From Planctomycetia bacterium (lineage in GTDB: Bacteria > Planctomycetota > Planctomycetia > Pirellulales > Thermoguttaceae): a stretch of DNA of 32,627 bases. The first letter of the stretch is position 1, and each line of letters opens with the position of its first letter. The position numbers and the translations under genes are program-made. Below are positions 16,253 to 24,145 of the stretch, in pieces. The stretch lies in contig JAUNSU010000037.1 in the NCBI GenBank assembly GCA_030539035.1, positions 1 to 32,627 on the forward strand, in the 5' to 3' direction. A model generated the notes under the pieces. It was not told the origin of the DNA. It saw only the letters and a list, made by a program, of their open reading frames with translations, and ran no database searches.

Positions 16253-17944
16253 TTATTTGTTGATAAATTCAATTGTCTTCCAGTACCCGGCTTCGCAGTG
16301 CCAGCCATTTGCCCTGTTCGCCAATTCGATCTGAACGGTTTGCCCCGCGTATTTGGATAGATCGATATTGATATCGTTCCAGGGCTTATCGAAGGCCCCT
16401 CCGGCACCGATCACGGCCCGAAATTGCTCCGATCCGAAGACGCGAACGATCAGTTCCCAATTATACTTTTTCCCGTGCGCTCCCACTGTAAGATGAAGGA
16501 CGGCCTTTCCCTTGTCGGGCACGCGATAGGATCTCGTTAAAAGGCAAGGAGTCTCTTTATCCCAGGGATGGGTGATCAATGTATTCGCGTTTCCCTCATG
16601 CTCGCGAATCCCGGGATCCATATCGCTCCCGCATTGGGAAATCGTCCATCCGGGAAAGAATTTATCGATTCCTTTTTGAATCGCGTTGATTCCATAGAAC
16701 AGGAATCGGATCTGATCCATTTCGGAACTGGAGAAACGGCTGTTGGCAACAGGACCGGGAGCCCAGCTGAGTTCCAGCGGAAGAGGAGCCGCTTTTTGCC
16801 GCGGGATCATAAAGATCTCATTCCCGTTGGCGTCTTTTTCGATTTTTCCGTGTTCCGCAATAATAATCGATCGGGCCAGTTTTTCACAAACATTCAGGAG
16901 TCCGGGAATATTATACGAGGTATAAGAGAATTTCTTTTCGAGATTCAGGCCGTTTGTAAAGCGTTCAGGTATTTTGTCGAATCCGATCATGGTGCAAAGA
17001 ACCCCGACCGCGCTTGAGGGGTTGCAATCGGAATCGAATCCGCCGCGCATGGAGATGATCGTGGTTTTTTCGATATCTTTATCGCCGTAAAGAAGTCCGA
17101 GCAGAACACAGACGCCGTTAATTTTTACATCGATTCCGCCGTTGGAGCATTTTTGATATTCCGGATTTTTTCGATATTTCTCACAGGCGAGATTCCATGT
17201 TTTTTGCCAATCACCGGGATTTTCATGATGCCATTTGACCATATCGCGCACCATTTCGGCGTATTGACTTTTTTCGGGAATGGAAGCGAGTCCGGCGGCG
17301 ATCACTTTTTGCAGATCATCGGTAAAGAAGGCTTCCGCGTACATTCCGCCCATGAAGATCCCGCCGTAGATTCCATCGGAATAATTCATGAGGCGTCCGA
17401 ATTTATCTCCGAGGGCAATGACCCGATTCGGAAGGCCGGGCGAGATCAGACCGGCGTAATCCGCCTCGATCTGATAATCGATATCATTGGGGCAGCGATT
17501 GAATTTCGGATGTCCGGAATCCGGCGGCGCGATCCCGGATCGAAGATTGTTCCGTCCTGCACGGTTGGCGCACCAGAGTGCATATTCGCTGTTGGCGAAA
17601 TCGATTCCCGCCTGTCGAATATCGCAGTTCAGACCGTACTGTTCCAGAGTTCGGAGAAAGGTCATTTCGACATAGAGATCGTCTTGTCCGAACGCGTTAT
17701 TGATGAATCCGGTTTTCCATTTCGGGACCTTTTCTTCCGGAATGATCTTGTCGTTCCATTTGAATTCGGTCGGAGCGCCCCAAACGACGCCGATGATCTG
17801 TCCGATCCAGCCGCCTTTCATTTTATCGCGGTAGACTTTTGCCGGAAGAACACGATCTTCGGCTTTTCCCGGAGCGGTAAAGGCAGAAAAACAAAAAACG
17901 GCAAGAAGGATCAGGAGAAATCGGTTAATGGTGCGTGATCGCAT
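16253..17944 (-). CDS. Secreted ADP-ribosylglycohydrolase-family protein with C-terminal beta-sandwich
   Basis: 563 residues from the ATG at 17944, with AAGGAAA just upstream; the longer in-frame start at 18013 lacks one. Signal peptide about 1-28. The DraG/ARH-type all-helical core has KMKGGWIGQIIG, FGQDDLYVEM (first Asp pair), NDIDYQIEADYAGL and MRGGFDSDCNPSSAVG (the GxDSD metal ligands), so the two-metal site appears complete. The last 130 or so residues (LTRSYRVPDKGKAVL to the end) form a beta-sandwich like a carbohydrate-binding module. Export is unusual for classical ARH enzymes but common in PVC and Bacteroidetes homologues, from memory; such proteins are thought to act on N- or O-glycosidic ribose-like bonds. 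It is first in an operon with the sugar transporter. Confidence 0.8.
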   Translation of the reverse strand: MRSRTINRFLLILLAVFCFSAFTAPGKAEDRVLPAKVYRDKMKGGWIGQIIGVVWGAPTEFKWNDKIIPEEKVPKWKTGFINNAFGQDDLYVEMTFLRTLEQYGLNCDIRQAGIDFANSEYALWCANRAGRNNLRSGIAPPDSGHPKFNRCPNDIDYQIEADYAGLISPGLPNRVIALGDKFGRLMNYSDGIYGGIFMGGMYAEAFFTDDLQKVIAAGLASIPEKSQYAEMVRDMVKWHHENPGDWQKTWNLACEKYRKNPEYQKCSNGGIDVKINGVCVLLGLLYGDKDIEKTTIISMRGGFDSDCNPSSAVGVLCTMIGFDKIPERFTNGLNLEKKFSYTSYNIPGLLNVCEKLARSIIIAEHGKIEKDANGNEIFMIPRQKAAPLPLELSWAPGPVANSRFSSSEMDQIRFLFYGINAIQKGIDKFFPGWTISQCGSDMDPGIREHEGNANTLITHPWDKETPCLLTRSYRVPDKGKAVLHLTVGAHGKKYNWELIVRVFGSEQFRAVIGAGGAFDKPWNDINIDLSKYAGQTVQIELANRANGWHCEAGYWKTIEFINK

Positions 17945-17992
17945 GAAATTTCCTTTCGTTCTGAAATAATGTTTGCGGACAATCAGATTCCC

Positions 17993-18020
17993 ATTATCTC
18001 CAAAAACGATCAAAAATCAA
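17993..18020 (-). promoter_or_regulatory. Sigma70-type promoter for the ADP-ribosylglycohydrolase-like gene
   Basis: TTGATT (18015-18020) and GATAAT (17993-17998) on the minus strand, 16 bases apart, with A-tracts directly upstream. The ATG at 17944 is about 40 bases after the expected start site. Confidence 0.5.
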
Positions 18021-18248
18021 GCAGAAAAAATTTTTTTTCTCCTTTTCGCCCGCAAAAGTTCAAAAAAATTTTTTTAATAAAAATCTGTAATTCTGTAAAA
18101 ATGGGTAACATAAGCAAAAATAGAACGCCCTATTTTGGATATTTTTTTGAGAAATGGCTTTCGAATTCGATGGGATTCTCGTTCTCACTCTTTTTCCTGA
18201 ATAAAATTTCGTTTTTTGTCCCGGTGATTCGTCCTATGTAATAGAGGG

Positions 18249-18268
18249 TGAAAGTTTTATCACTTTCA
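18249..18268. promoter_or_regulatory. Operator-like dyad TGAAAGT/ACTTTCA
   Basis: TGAAAGT (18249-18255) and ACTTTCA (18262-18268) are perfect 7-base inverted arms with a 6-base loop, 60 bases before the ATG of the leucine-rich-repeat gene. It may be a repressor site or a leader hairpin; nothing else shows which. Confidence 0.35.
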
Positions 18269-18327
18269 TCTCTTTTTGAGATCATTCTCGAAATCAGAAA
18301 TTTGAAAAACAAAGGGAAAGCAGAATT

Positions 18328-19623
18328 ATGCAAGAATGTGTTTACGATGGAGAAATTCAGGGCCTGAAATACAAGGTTCAGGAAAACGGAATCGCAATTG
18401 TCGGGGTCCAAGATAACACGTTGACCTTTGTCAAGATTCCCGCGGCGATCGAGGGAAAGCCTGTCGTCGAAATAGGTGATTTCGCTTTTTTTGACTGCCG
18501 GAAACTCACAAAGGTTGAAATGCCGGATACGATTGCCTTAATAGGAATTAAAGCGTTTGCCAAGTGCGTTGCTTTATCCGATACCGAACTTCCGCCCCGT
18601 CTCTGTAAAATTGAGTTTGACGCGTTTTGGGATTGCCTGCACCTTACGCGGATCTTGCTTCCGGCAAGCTTAATGTCGATCGGAGAAAGCATCTTTAACA
18701 ATTGCACAAATTTGATCGCCGTCGACTGCGATCCGAACAACCTCTCTTTTCGAAGCGTCGACGGCGTTGTTTACAGTAAAAACGGAAAAAGTCTGCTGAT
18801 CTATCCCTGCGGTCGTAAAGGACCTTTTACTGTTCCGGACGGAGTAGAGGAAATTGGCGCTTTCGCGTTTGCCGGCAATACGCATTTAACCGATATTATC
18901 TTGCCCGAGAGCATTATTGAGATCGGATTTTGCGCGTTCGCCTATTGTGAAAGTCTGTCCAAAATTATCATTCCGATCAATACGCTCTATCTTCGCAACA
19001 ATGCCTTTACTTACTGCACCGGACTGATCAAAGCGGTGATCCCGGCAAGTGTCCTTAAAATGGAAGACGGTCTGTTCAGCGGATGCACCAATTTGACCCA
19101 TGCCGCCATTCCGGCAAGCGTCCAGGAAGTGGAAGATTGCGTGTTCGAAAATTGCACCAGTATGAACAGCATCGATTGCGATCCGGACAATCCGTATTAT
19201 AAAAGTGTTGATGGGGCCCTCTTCGATAAAGACGGTAAAGTCCTGATCCAATATCCCTGCGGTAAGGCCGGTCCTTACGAGATCCCTGATGGTGTGGAAA
19301 CGATCGGTCCTTTTGCGTTTAATGATTGTTCCTGCTTGTCCGAAATCAAATTCCCGGAATCGGTCATAAAAATCGAGCTGAACGCTTTTGTCTCCTGTAT
19401 TCGACTGACCCGAGTAGAATTACCCAAAAAACTGAAGGCGGTCGAGTTCAGAGCGTTTGCCGGATGTTCCAATCTGATCGATGCGATTATTCCCGGCACC
19501 ATCGAAAAAATTGCGGAAAACACCTTTCTCAACTGCGATCGTTTGACCATTCACACAACTCCTGATTCTCCAGCCGCGCAATATGCCCAAATGGAAAACT
19601 TTCCCGTTGTATTTGATTTATGA
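18328..19623 (+). CDS. BspA/TpLRR-type leucine-rich-repeat protein
   Basis: 431 residues made almost wholly of BspA-like repeats of about 23 residues (pattern F-x-x-C-x-x-L-x-x-I-x-L-P-x-S-V-x-x-I-x-x-x-A). Two copies of the linker DCDPxNxxxxSVDGxxxxKxGKxLxxYPCGxxGPxxxPDGVExIGxFAF occur near residues 130-180 and 285-335, showing an internal duplication of about 155 residues. Unlike surface BspA proteins it has no signal peptide, anchor or transmembrane helix, so it is predicted cytoplasmic, or exported by a leaderless route. GGGA lies 10 bases before the ATG. Its role is unknown; such repeats usually bind proteins. It converges on the cytochrome gene through a hairpin cluster. Confidence 0.8.
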   Translation: MQECVYDGEIQGLKYKVQENGIAIVGVQDNTLTFVKIPAAIEGKPVVEIGDFAFFDCRKLTKVEMPDTIALIGIKAFAKCVALSDTELPPRLCKIEFDAFWDCLHLTRILLPASLMSIGESIFNNCTNLIAVDCDPNNLSFRSVDGVVYSKNGKSLLIYPCGRKGPFTVPDGVEEIGAFAFAGNTHLTDIILPESIIEIGFCAFAYCESLSKIIIPINTLYLRNNAFTYCTGLIKAVIPASVLKMEDGLFSGCTNLTHAAIPASVQEVEDCVFENCTSMNSIDCDPDNPYYKSVDGALFDKDGKVLIQYPCGKAGPYEIPDGVETIGPFAFNDCSCLSEIKFPESVIKIELNAFVSCIRLTRVELPKKLKAVEFRAFAGCSNLIDAIIPGTIEKIAENTFLNCDRLTIHTTPDSPAAQYAQMENFPVVFDL

Positions 19624-19642
19624 AACAACAAAAAGGCCGAAG

Positions 19643-19752
19643 GGACGTTCCCTGCTTTCTTCCTTTCGGGAGAATATTAAGAAGCAGGGAAGTTCCTGAT
19701 CGGCGGCGATTCTGCGATCAGAGGATCCGGCGATCCGTATAATGCCGGATCC
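19643..19752. terminator. Three tandem hairpins between convergent genes
   Basis: First hairpin: GGACGTTCCCTGCTTTCTT (19643 on) pairs with AAGAAGCAGGGAAGTTCC (19679-19696) with two or three mismatches. Second: CTGATCG (19696-19702) with CGATCAG (19715-19721). Third: GGATCCGG (19723-19730) with CCGGATCC (19745-19752). None has a run of five or more T, so intrinsic termination is not certain; a bidirectional terminator or barrier is the simplest reading. Confidence 0.5.
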
Positions 19753-19753
19753 T

Positions 19754-21604
19754 TTAGAGCGACATGATATATTCGACCAAATCGTCCAACTCAGCATCGG
19801 AAAGGCCGGCGATATCCCCGAGGACATCTCCATGATATCCCTTTTTGAAGACGTCTTTCATTTTCACGTATCGTCCATCGTGCATATACGGACGGGTTCG
19901 CCAAACTTCCCGCAAGGACGGTGTGTAAAAATCGTCCTGATGATCGTATGAGGCGCGGGAATAAACATCGTGCGACTTCGAATCGGTAAAATATTCACCA
20001 AGATGGCACTTTGTACAGGCAAGGCGATCACTTTCGAAGAGGATCTTTCCCCGTTTGGCCTTCTCGCTCAATTGACCATTGACGAGATAAGGACTCTTTT
20101 CTTCCTGAAGGGATTCGAAGTATGCCTCAATATTCTTATAGTCGTTTTCCGGTCTTACAGCAAAGAGAATGAACTGAAATCCGGTGCGAATGGCGATATC
20201 GGCGGTGTCCCGGACACCATGCCACATGGCGGGCGGAGTCTTTCGCGCGAAGAGCATGCTCTTTGCGTTTTTGGGATTTCCGGTTCCATCGTTGAGAAGA
20301 TCCCAGTTCAAAGCATCGGTTCGGGCATCCGGATGGCAGCTTGCGCAGCTTTGCCAATGCTGGAAACATAAAGTTGCATCATGCCAAAGAAGCTCGCCCG
20401 TTCTTGCCGCGGTCATTTCCGGTTTGGGACCGAGTGCGATGAATTCTTTCGCTTTTTGCCGTCGTTTACTCATATCCAGAACGACGATATTGTCGTCGAA
20501 ATACATCCCGGCGTAAACCTTGTTTCCAATTACGGCGAGGGATCGGGGCGCTTTTCCGCCGAGTTTGATCCTTTTTTTCATTCCGACCAGAAAGGCAAGA
20601 TCCTGCGGAACATCAAGAGCTGTTTTCGCGGCGGCGATACCCGCTTTTTTGGCTTCCTCCGGATTTTTCGGAAGTGCGGCGATTTTTTCCAGCGCTTTAT
20701 CGATCTCGACAACACAAAGTTCGTGCGATCCGGCTAAACCGACGTAGACCTTTTTACTGTCCTGCGATACGGCGATCGGCCAGGGATTCGATGCACCAAG
20801 ATCGACATCATCCAAAAGAACCGTATTGACGAATTCTCCCTTGTTGGCGTCAATGATACTGAACCCGTTCGTATTCATCCAGCCCCGTTCCAACTGAGAA
20901 GTCGGCAGCTGATAACGGGCCAGAATCGCCGTTGTATAAACATATTTGCCGTCCGGAGAAAGACAGATCCCGTGCATACTGGAGCTCCCGTTCGGAAGAC
21001 GGATGTTTTTCGTTTTGCCGGAAGCGACATCGACCATGGTGATTTCCGCGGCGACATCCGCTCCGTCGGACGGATCATTCGGTAAAAAGTTCGCCGCGTA
21101 GACCTTGCTCCCGTCCTGATTGATCACGGAATTGATCGGCTCATTCAAGGCCGGAAATCGGCGGAGTTCCTTCAGCGAAGGAAGTTCCAGCTCGGCAATG
21201 CAATCGTTGAACCGATAGCAGACATAAAGTCTTTTCCCGTTGGGGGCAAGAGCGATTCCAATCGGCGTATGGCCCGTTTTTCCCTGTCCGATCACTTTCC
21301 CGTCGGACAGTTGAATCGCCTGAAGAGATCCGGTATATCCTCCCAGAGCGACAAACATCGTTTTTTCGTCGGCCGACAGGGTCATCGAATTCGGCTGATC
21401 CGAAAGAGGGATCGATCGAAGGATCTTTGCTTCCGGAACAGAAACCACGACAATTTCCCTGGAATCCTTGTTCAGAACATAAAGGATCTGCCCGTCCCTG
21501 GTCGGGATCAATCCGATCGGACCTTTATAAGCGGCGGCAAACAGCGAATCCATTCCTGTCAAAAGAAAAAACGATATCATCAGAAAATACAGGATCTTAC
21601 TCAT
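19754..21604 (-). CDS. Secreted YVTN beta-propeller / di-haem cytochrome c peroxidase-like protein
   Basis: 616 residues from the ATG at 21604, which has AAGG 8-9 bases upstream; the ATG at 21613 is only one base from that site. Signal peptide about 1-24 (ending SLFA). Residues about 30-390 are a YVTN-type propeller (repeats such as PNGKRLYVCYR, PDGKYVYTTA, GNKVYAGMYFDDNIVVLD). The C-terminal part has two haem motifs, CASCH (C420, C423, H424) and CTKCH (C530, C533, H534), with LREVWRTRPYMHDGRY as in MauG/di-haem peroxidase-like proteins. Expected to be periplasmic and to bind two c-type haems; electron partner and substrate are unknown. Similar propeller-cytochrome proteins are abundant in Planctomycetes. 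No cytochrome c assembly genes are in the window. Confidence 0.8.
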   Translation of the reverse strand: MSKILYFLMISFFLLTGMDSLFAAAYKGPIGLIPTRDGQILYVLNKDSREIVVVSVPEAKILRSIPLSDQPNSMTLSADEKTMFVALGGYTGSLQAIQLSDGKVIGQGKTGHTPIGIALAPNGKRLYVCYRFNDCIAELELPSLKELRRFPALNEPINSVINQDGSKVYAANFLPNDPSDGADVAAEITMVDVASGKTKNIRLPNGSSSMHGICLSPDGKYVYTTAILARYQLPTSQLERGWMNTNGFSIIDANKGEFVNTVLLDDVDLGASNPWPIAVSQDSKKVYVGLAGSHELCVVEIDKALEKIAALPKNPEEAKKAGIAAAKTALDVPQDLAFLVGMKKRIKLGGKAPRSLAVIGNKVYAGMYFDDNIVVLDMSKRRQKAKEFIALGPKPEMTAARTGELLWHDATLCFQHWQSCASCHPDARTDALNWDLLNDGTGNPKNAKSMLFARKTPPAMWHGVRDTADIAIRTGFQFILFAVRPENDYKNIEAYFESLQEEKSPYLVNGQLSEKAKRGKILFESDRLACTKCHLGEYFTDSKSHDVYSRASYDHQDDFYTPSLREVWRTRPYMHDGRYVKMKDVFKKGYHGDVLGDIAGLSDAELDDLVEYIMSL

Positions 21605-21658
21605 TTTTCTCATACCTTGATTTTGGAGTGGGACTTTCGCCCGCGATTCGGAACGATC

Positions 21659-21725
21659 ACGGGATCTGATCCCGTCCCCTTCTGTTAAATTTTCTCAAAG
21701 AAGGATCATTTGGAATCTGATCCTT
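21659..21725 (-). promoter_or_regulatory. Two GATC-armed hairpins in the leader of the cytochrome gene
   Basis: ACGGGATC (21659-21666) and GATCCCGT (21668-21675) form a near-perfect 17-base palindrome. AAGGATCA (21701-21708) and TGATCCTT (21718-21725) form an 8-base stem with a 9-base loop. Both lie in the roughly 160-base leader between the predicted promoter (21772-21800) and the ATG. They may be operator sites or RNA hairpins. Confidence 0.4.
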
Positions 21726-21771
21726 TAAAAGGGTGGGAACAAACGGCATAATTTCAAACATATCTCTTCCC

Positions 21772-21800
21772 ATTATCCCTGTTTCTCTATGATAATGCAA
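21772..21800 (-). promoter_or_regulatory. Sigma70-type promoter for the cytochrome gene
   Basis: On the minus strand TTGCAT (21795-21800), a 17-base spacer and GATAAT (21772-21777). Confidence 0.55.
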
Positions 21801-21831
21801 GCGGAATTTTCGTAAAATCAAGATATTTTAC

Positions 21832-21887
21832 AAAAAAACCTGTTTTTTCAGAAATTTTTTTGCAAAATCAGTCCCTTTTTTCAAAAA
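21832..21887. promoter_or_regulatory. Phased A/T-tracts upstream of rpsA promoter
   Basis: Runs of A or T at 21832-21838, 21843-21848, 21852-21861, 21864-21867, 21876-21881 and 21883-21887. The first four centres are 9.5-10.5 bases apart, in phase with the DNA helix, so intrinsic curvature is likely. The tracts end about 40 bases before the rpsA -35 and may work as an UP-like element. Confidence 0.5.
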
Positions 21888-21924
21888 TGACCGCTTCTGG
21901 ATCGGCAAAATATTTTCCCCCCTC

Positions 21925-21952
21925 TTGTGAAATCTGTTTTTGACGATATAAT
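21925..21952 (+). promoter_or_regulatory. Sigma70-type promoter of rpsA
   Basis: TTGTGA (21925-21930), a 16-base spacer and a perfect TATAAT (21947-21952). The expected start site is near 21959, so the rpsA leader would be about 240 bases. Confidence 0.65.
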
Positions 21953-21955
21953 GGC

Positions 21956-22099
21956 CTTTCGGCTTTTTATATTGGAGTAGTATTCGTTTTGAAGGAAATT
22001 CCGCTCGTTCTCTCTGTAAAGTCCCGAATTCCGCGTATATTCAGGAACAAGAGAGAACAAGTAAAAGAGCCGAAAGAGAACTTTCAGATGGTCTGAAGG
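21956..22099 (+). promoter_or_regulatory. Candidate structured 5' leader of rpsA
   Basis: Nested pairing is visible. The outer helix is CTTTCGGCT (21956-21964) with AGCCGAAAG (22068-22076), 9 pairs. The inner helix is GTTCTCTCT (22007-22015) with AGAGAGAAC (22050-22058), 9 pairs. A third hairpin at 22081-22099 has TTCAGA and TCTGAA with a 3-base loop, extendable by two pairs. A competing hairpin, GAAAG/CTTTC at 22072-22085, would break both the outer helix and the third hairpin. If transcription starts near 21959, the first bases of the outer helix would be missing. It matches no riboswitch I know; autogenous control by S1 is a possibility, not shown. Confidence 0.45.
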
Positions 22100-22201
22100 T
22101 CGTTGTTTTATTAATATTTGTTCGGAATTATTCGAATTGACGGAACTTTGCGGCCGTTTGCCTCGAATAATTGGACTCTGGAAAAGTTTGGGATATTTAC
22201 T

Positions 22202-24028
22202 GTGGTTAATCGAAACCTGATTCGTGGTCTGGATCATACGGAAGAAGACAATTGGGAAAATGAAATGAAAATGGCGCTCGGAGACGGAGAAATCTCCGGG
22301 TTGTTCTCGTTCGATAACGAGATCGCGCCGGGCCAGATCGTAGATGGAAAAATCGTTCGCGTTGAAAAGGAATTCGTAATCGTTGATGTCGGCTATAAAA
22401 GCGAGGGGCAAATCGCGGTCGGCGAATGGGAAGAAGGCGAAAATCCTCCCGTCGCAGGCGAAAAGGTCAAAGTTCTCGTCGAAGAACTCGAAGACACAAT
22501 GGCCCCGGAAGATGCCGCCAAGGCAATGATCATTCTGAGCAAGAAGAAAGCCGCCAAGATCGAAGCATGGACCAAGATGATGCAGAAGATCAAGGAAGGC
22601 GACGTGATCGACGGTCTCGTTGTCAAAAAGATCAAGGGCGGACTCCTCGTCGATATCGGCGTTCATGTCTTTTTGCCCGCCAGCCAGGTTGATGTTCGAC
22701 GTCCCGCCGATATCAGCGAATTCATCGGAAAAACCATTCAGTGCCTCATTCTCAAAATCGATGAAGCCCGCCGAAATATCGTTGTCAGCCGCCGTGCTCT
22801 CATCGAAAAAGAACGCGCCGAAAAGAAAACCGCTCTCCTCAACGAACTCCAGGAAGGCCAAATCCGCACCGGAACGATCAAAAATATCGCCGATTTCGGC
22901 GCTTTTATCGATCTCGGCGGAATCGACGGTCTTCTCCATATTACCGATATGAGCTGGGGACGCGTTACCGATCCGAAAGAAATCGTCCATATCGATCAGC
23001 AGGTCGAAGTCAAGATCCTCCACATCGATCATGAAAAAGAAAAGATCTCTCTCGGACTCAAGCAGAAAACGGCCAGCCCCTGGGAAGCGATCGAAGAACG
23101 TTATCCGGTCGGATCCAAAGCAATGGGAACCGTCGTCAACGTTATGAGCTACGGGGCGTTCGTTAAACTCGAAGAAGGTGTCGAAGGACTCGTTCACATC
23201 AGTGAAATGTCCTGGACCAAACGGATCAATAATCCGAATGAAATCCTCTCCGTCGGAGACAATATCGAAGTCGTTATCCTGCAAATCAATAAAGAGAAAC
23301 AGGAGATCTCTCTCGGTATCAAGCAGACTACAAACGATCCCTGGGAAAGCATTGATGAAAAATATCCGGTCGGATCGCATGTTACCGGTACCGTTCGCAA
23401 TCTCACAAACTACGGGGCTTTCGTCGAACTCGAAGAAGGAATCGACGGTCTGCTCCATGTCAGCGATATGAGCTGGGTTCGCAAGATCACTCAGCCGAAC
23501 GAAGTTGTCAATCGCGGCAAACAGGTTACCTGCCAGGTCTTGACCGTCGACAAGAAGGGACATCGAATCGCCCTCGGTCTCAAGCAGCTTTCCGAAGATC
23601 CTTGGGAAAATCGGATCCCCGAACAGTATCAGCCCGGCCAGCTCGTTACCGGTAAAGTCACCAAGATCACCAATTTCGGTGTCTTTGTCAGCCTGGAAGA
23701 CGAACTCGAAGGTCTGCTCCATATCTCGGAACTTGCCAACCACAAAGTTGAAAATCCCGAAGATATCGTGAAAGTCGGGGAAGATATCGAAGTCAAGATC
23801 CTCCGCGTGGATCCGACCGAACGCAAAATCGGCCTTTCCCGTAAACGCGTTGATTGGAACGGCGATCAGGATCCGAACGCTCCGGAAGAACAGGAAGCCG
23901 CCGCGGAAGATGCTTCCGCCGCTCCTGCCGTTCAGGCCGTCAATCCGGAAACCCTCCGCGGAGGTATGGGCGAAGACAATGGTCCGCTCTTCAAATTGCC
24001 CGCCGCCGATGATAAAAAAGAGGAGTAA
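22202..24028 (+). CDS. rpsA: 30S ribosomal protein S1
   Basis: 608 residues if the GTG at 22202 is the start, chosen because it gives the N-terminus (M)VNRNLIRGLD, which I recall from planctomycete S1; the frame stays open further up to a TTG at 22118 and another start, ATG at 22265, is possible. Six S1 RNA-binding domains follow in order, near residues 36-110, 140-200, 220-295, 305-380, 390-465 and 475-550, with the usual GxVxxIxxFGxFVxL-type pattern strongest in domains 3-6. The C-terminal tail is acidic and Ala-rich. S1 unfolds mRNA and helps 30S bind it. The gene has a long structured leader, its own promoter and two terminators, so it is a single-gene unit. No cmk or other common neighbour is present. 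Confidence 0.92.
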   Translation: MVNRNLIRGLDHTEEDNWENEMKMALGDGEISGLFSFDNEIAPGQIVDGKIVRVEKEFVIVDVGYKSEGQIAVGEWEEGENPPVAGEKVKVLVEELEDTMAPEDAAKAMIILSKKKAAKIEAWTKMMQKIKEGDVIDGLVVKKIKGGLLVDIGVHVFLPASQVDVRRPADISEFIGKTIQCLILKIDEARRNIVVSRRALIEKERAEKKTALLNELQEGQIRTGTIKNIADFGAFIDLGGIDGLLHITDMSWGRVTDPKEIVHIDQQVEVKILHIDHEKEKISLGLKQKTASPWEAIEERYPVGSKAMGTVVNVMSYGAFVKLEEGVEGLVHISEMSWTKRINNPNEILSVGDNIEVVILQINKEKQEISLGIKQTTNDPWESIDEKYPVGSHVTGTVRNLTNYGAFVELEEGIDGLLHVSDMSWVRKITQPNEVVNRGKQVTCQVLTVDKKGHRIALGLKQLSEDPWENRIPEQYQPGQLVTGKVTKITNFGVFVSLEDELEGLLHISELANHKVENPEDIVKVGEDIEVKILRVDPTERKIGLSRKRVDWNGDQDPNAPEEQEAAAEDASAAPAVQAVNPETLRGGMGEDNGPLFKLPAADDKKEE

Positions 24029-24047
24029 TCTCTTTTGAATCTTGATG

Positions 24048-24089
24048 TCGGATCCCCCAAAATACTTGGCGGATCCGATCCGGTTTTTT
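24048..24089 (+). terminator. First rho-independent terminator of rpsA
   Basis: TCGGATCC (24048-24055) pairs with GGATCCGA (24071-24078), with an inner CCAA/TTGG pair, and six T follow at 24084-24089 after a 5-base gap. Confidence 0.65.
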
Positions 24090-24097
24090 AACAAATC

Positions 24098-24133
24098 AGC
24101 GTACGGATTTTAACAGATTCGTACGCTTTTTTT
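24098..24133 (+). terminator. Second rho-independent terminator of rpsA
   Basis: AGCGTACG (24098-24105) pairs with CGTACGCT (24120-24127), loop of 14 bases, followed directly by a T run (24127-24133). It ends 12 bases before the dmeF-like ATG. Confidence 0.85.
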
Positions 24134-24145
24134 ATCCTAAGTTTC

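Larger units (their letters stand above)
17945..18327. other. AT-rich divergent intergenic region
   Basis: 383 bases between the divergent ADP-ribosylglycohydrolase-like and leucine-rich-repeat genes. It holds runs of five to eight A or T (18002-18075) partly spaced by 10-16 bases, a promoter for the left gene and a small dyad near the right gene. No open reading frame here looks real, and no good promoter for the right gene was found. Confidence 0.6.

Noticed and set aside
21881-24094. Open frame of 737 codons on the minus strand across rpsA
   Set aside because: It is antisense to the well-supported S1 gene, has no family-like motif and is rich in Phe and Asp as expected for a mirror frame of S1 codons.
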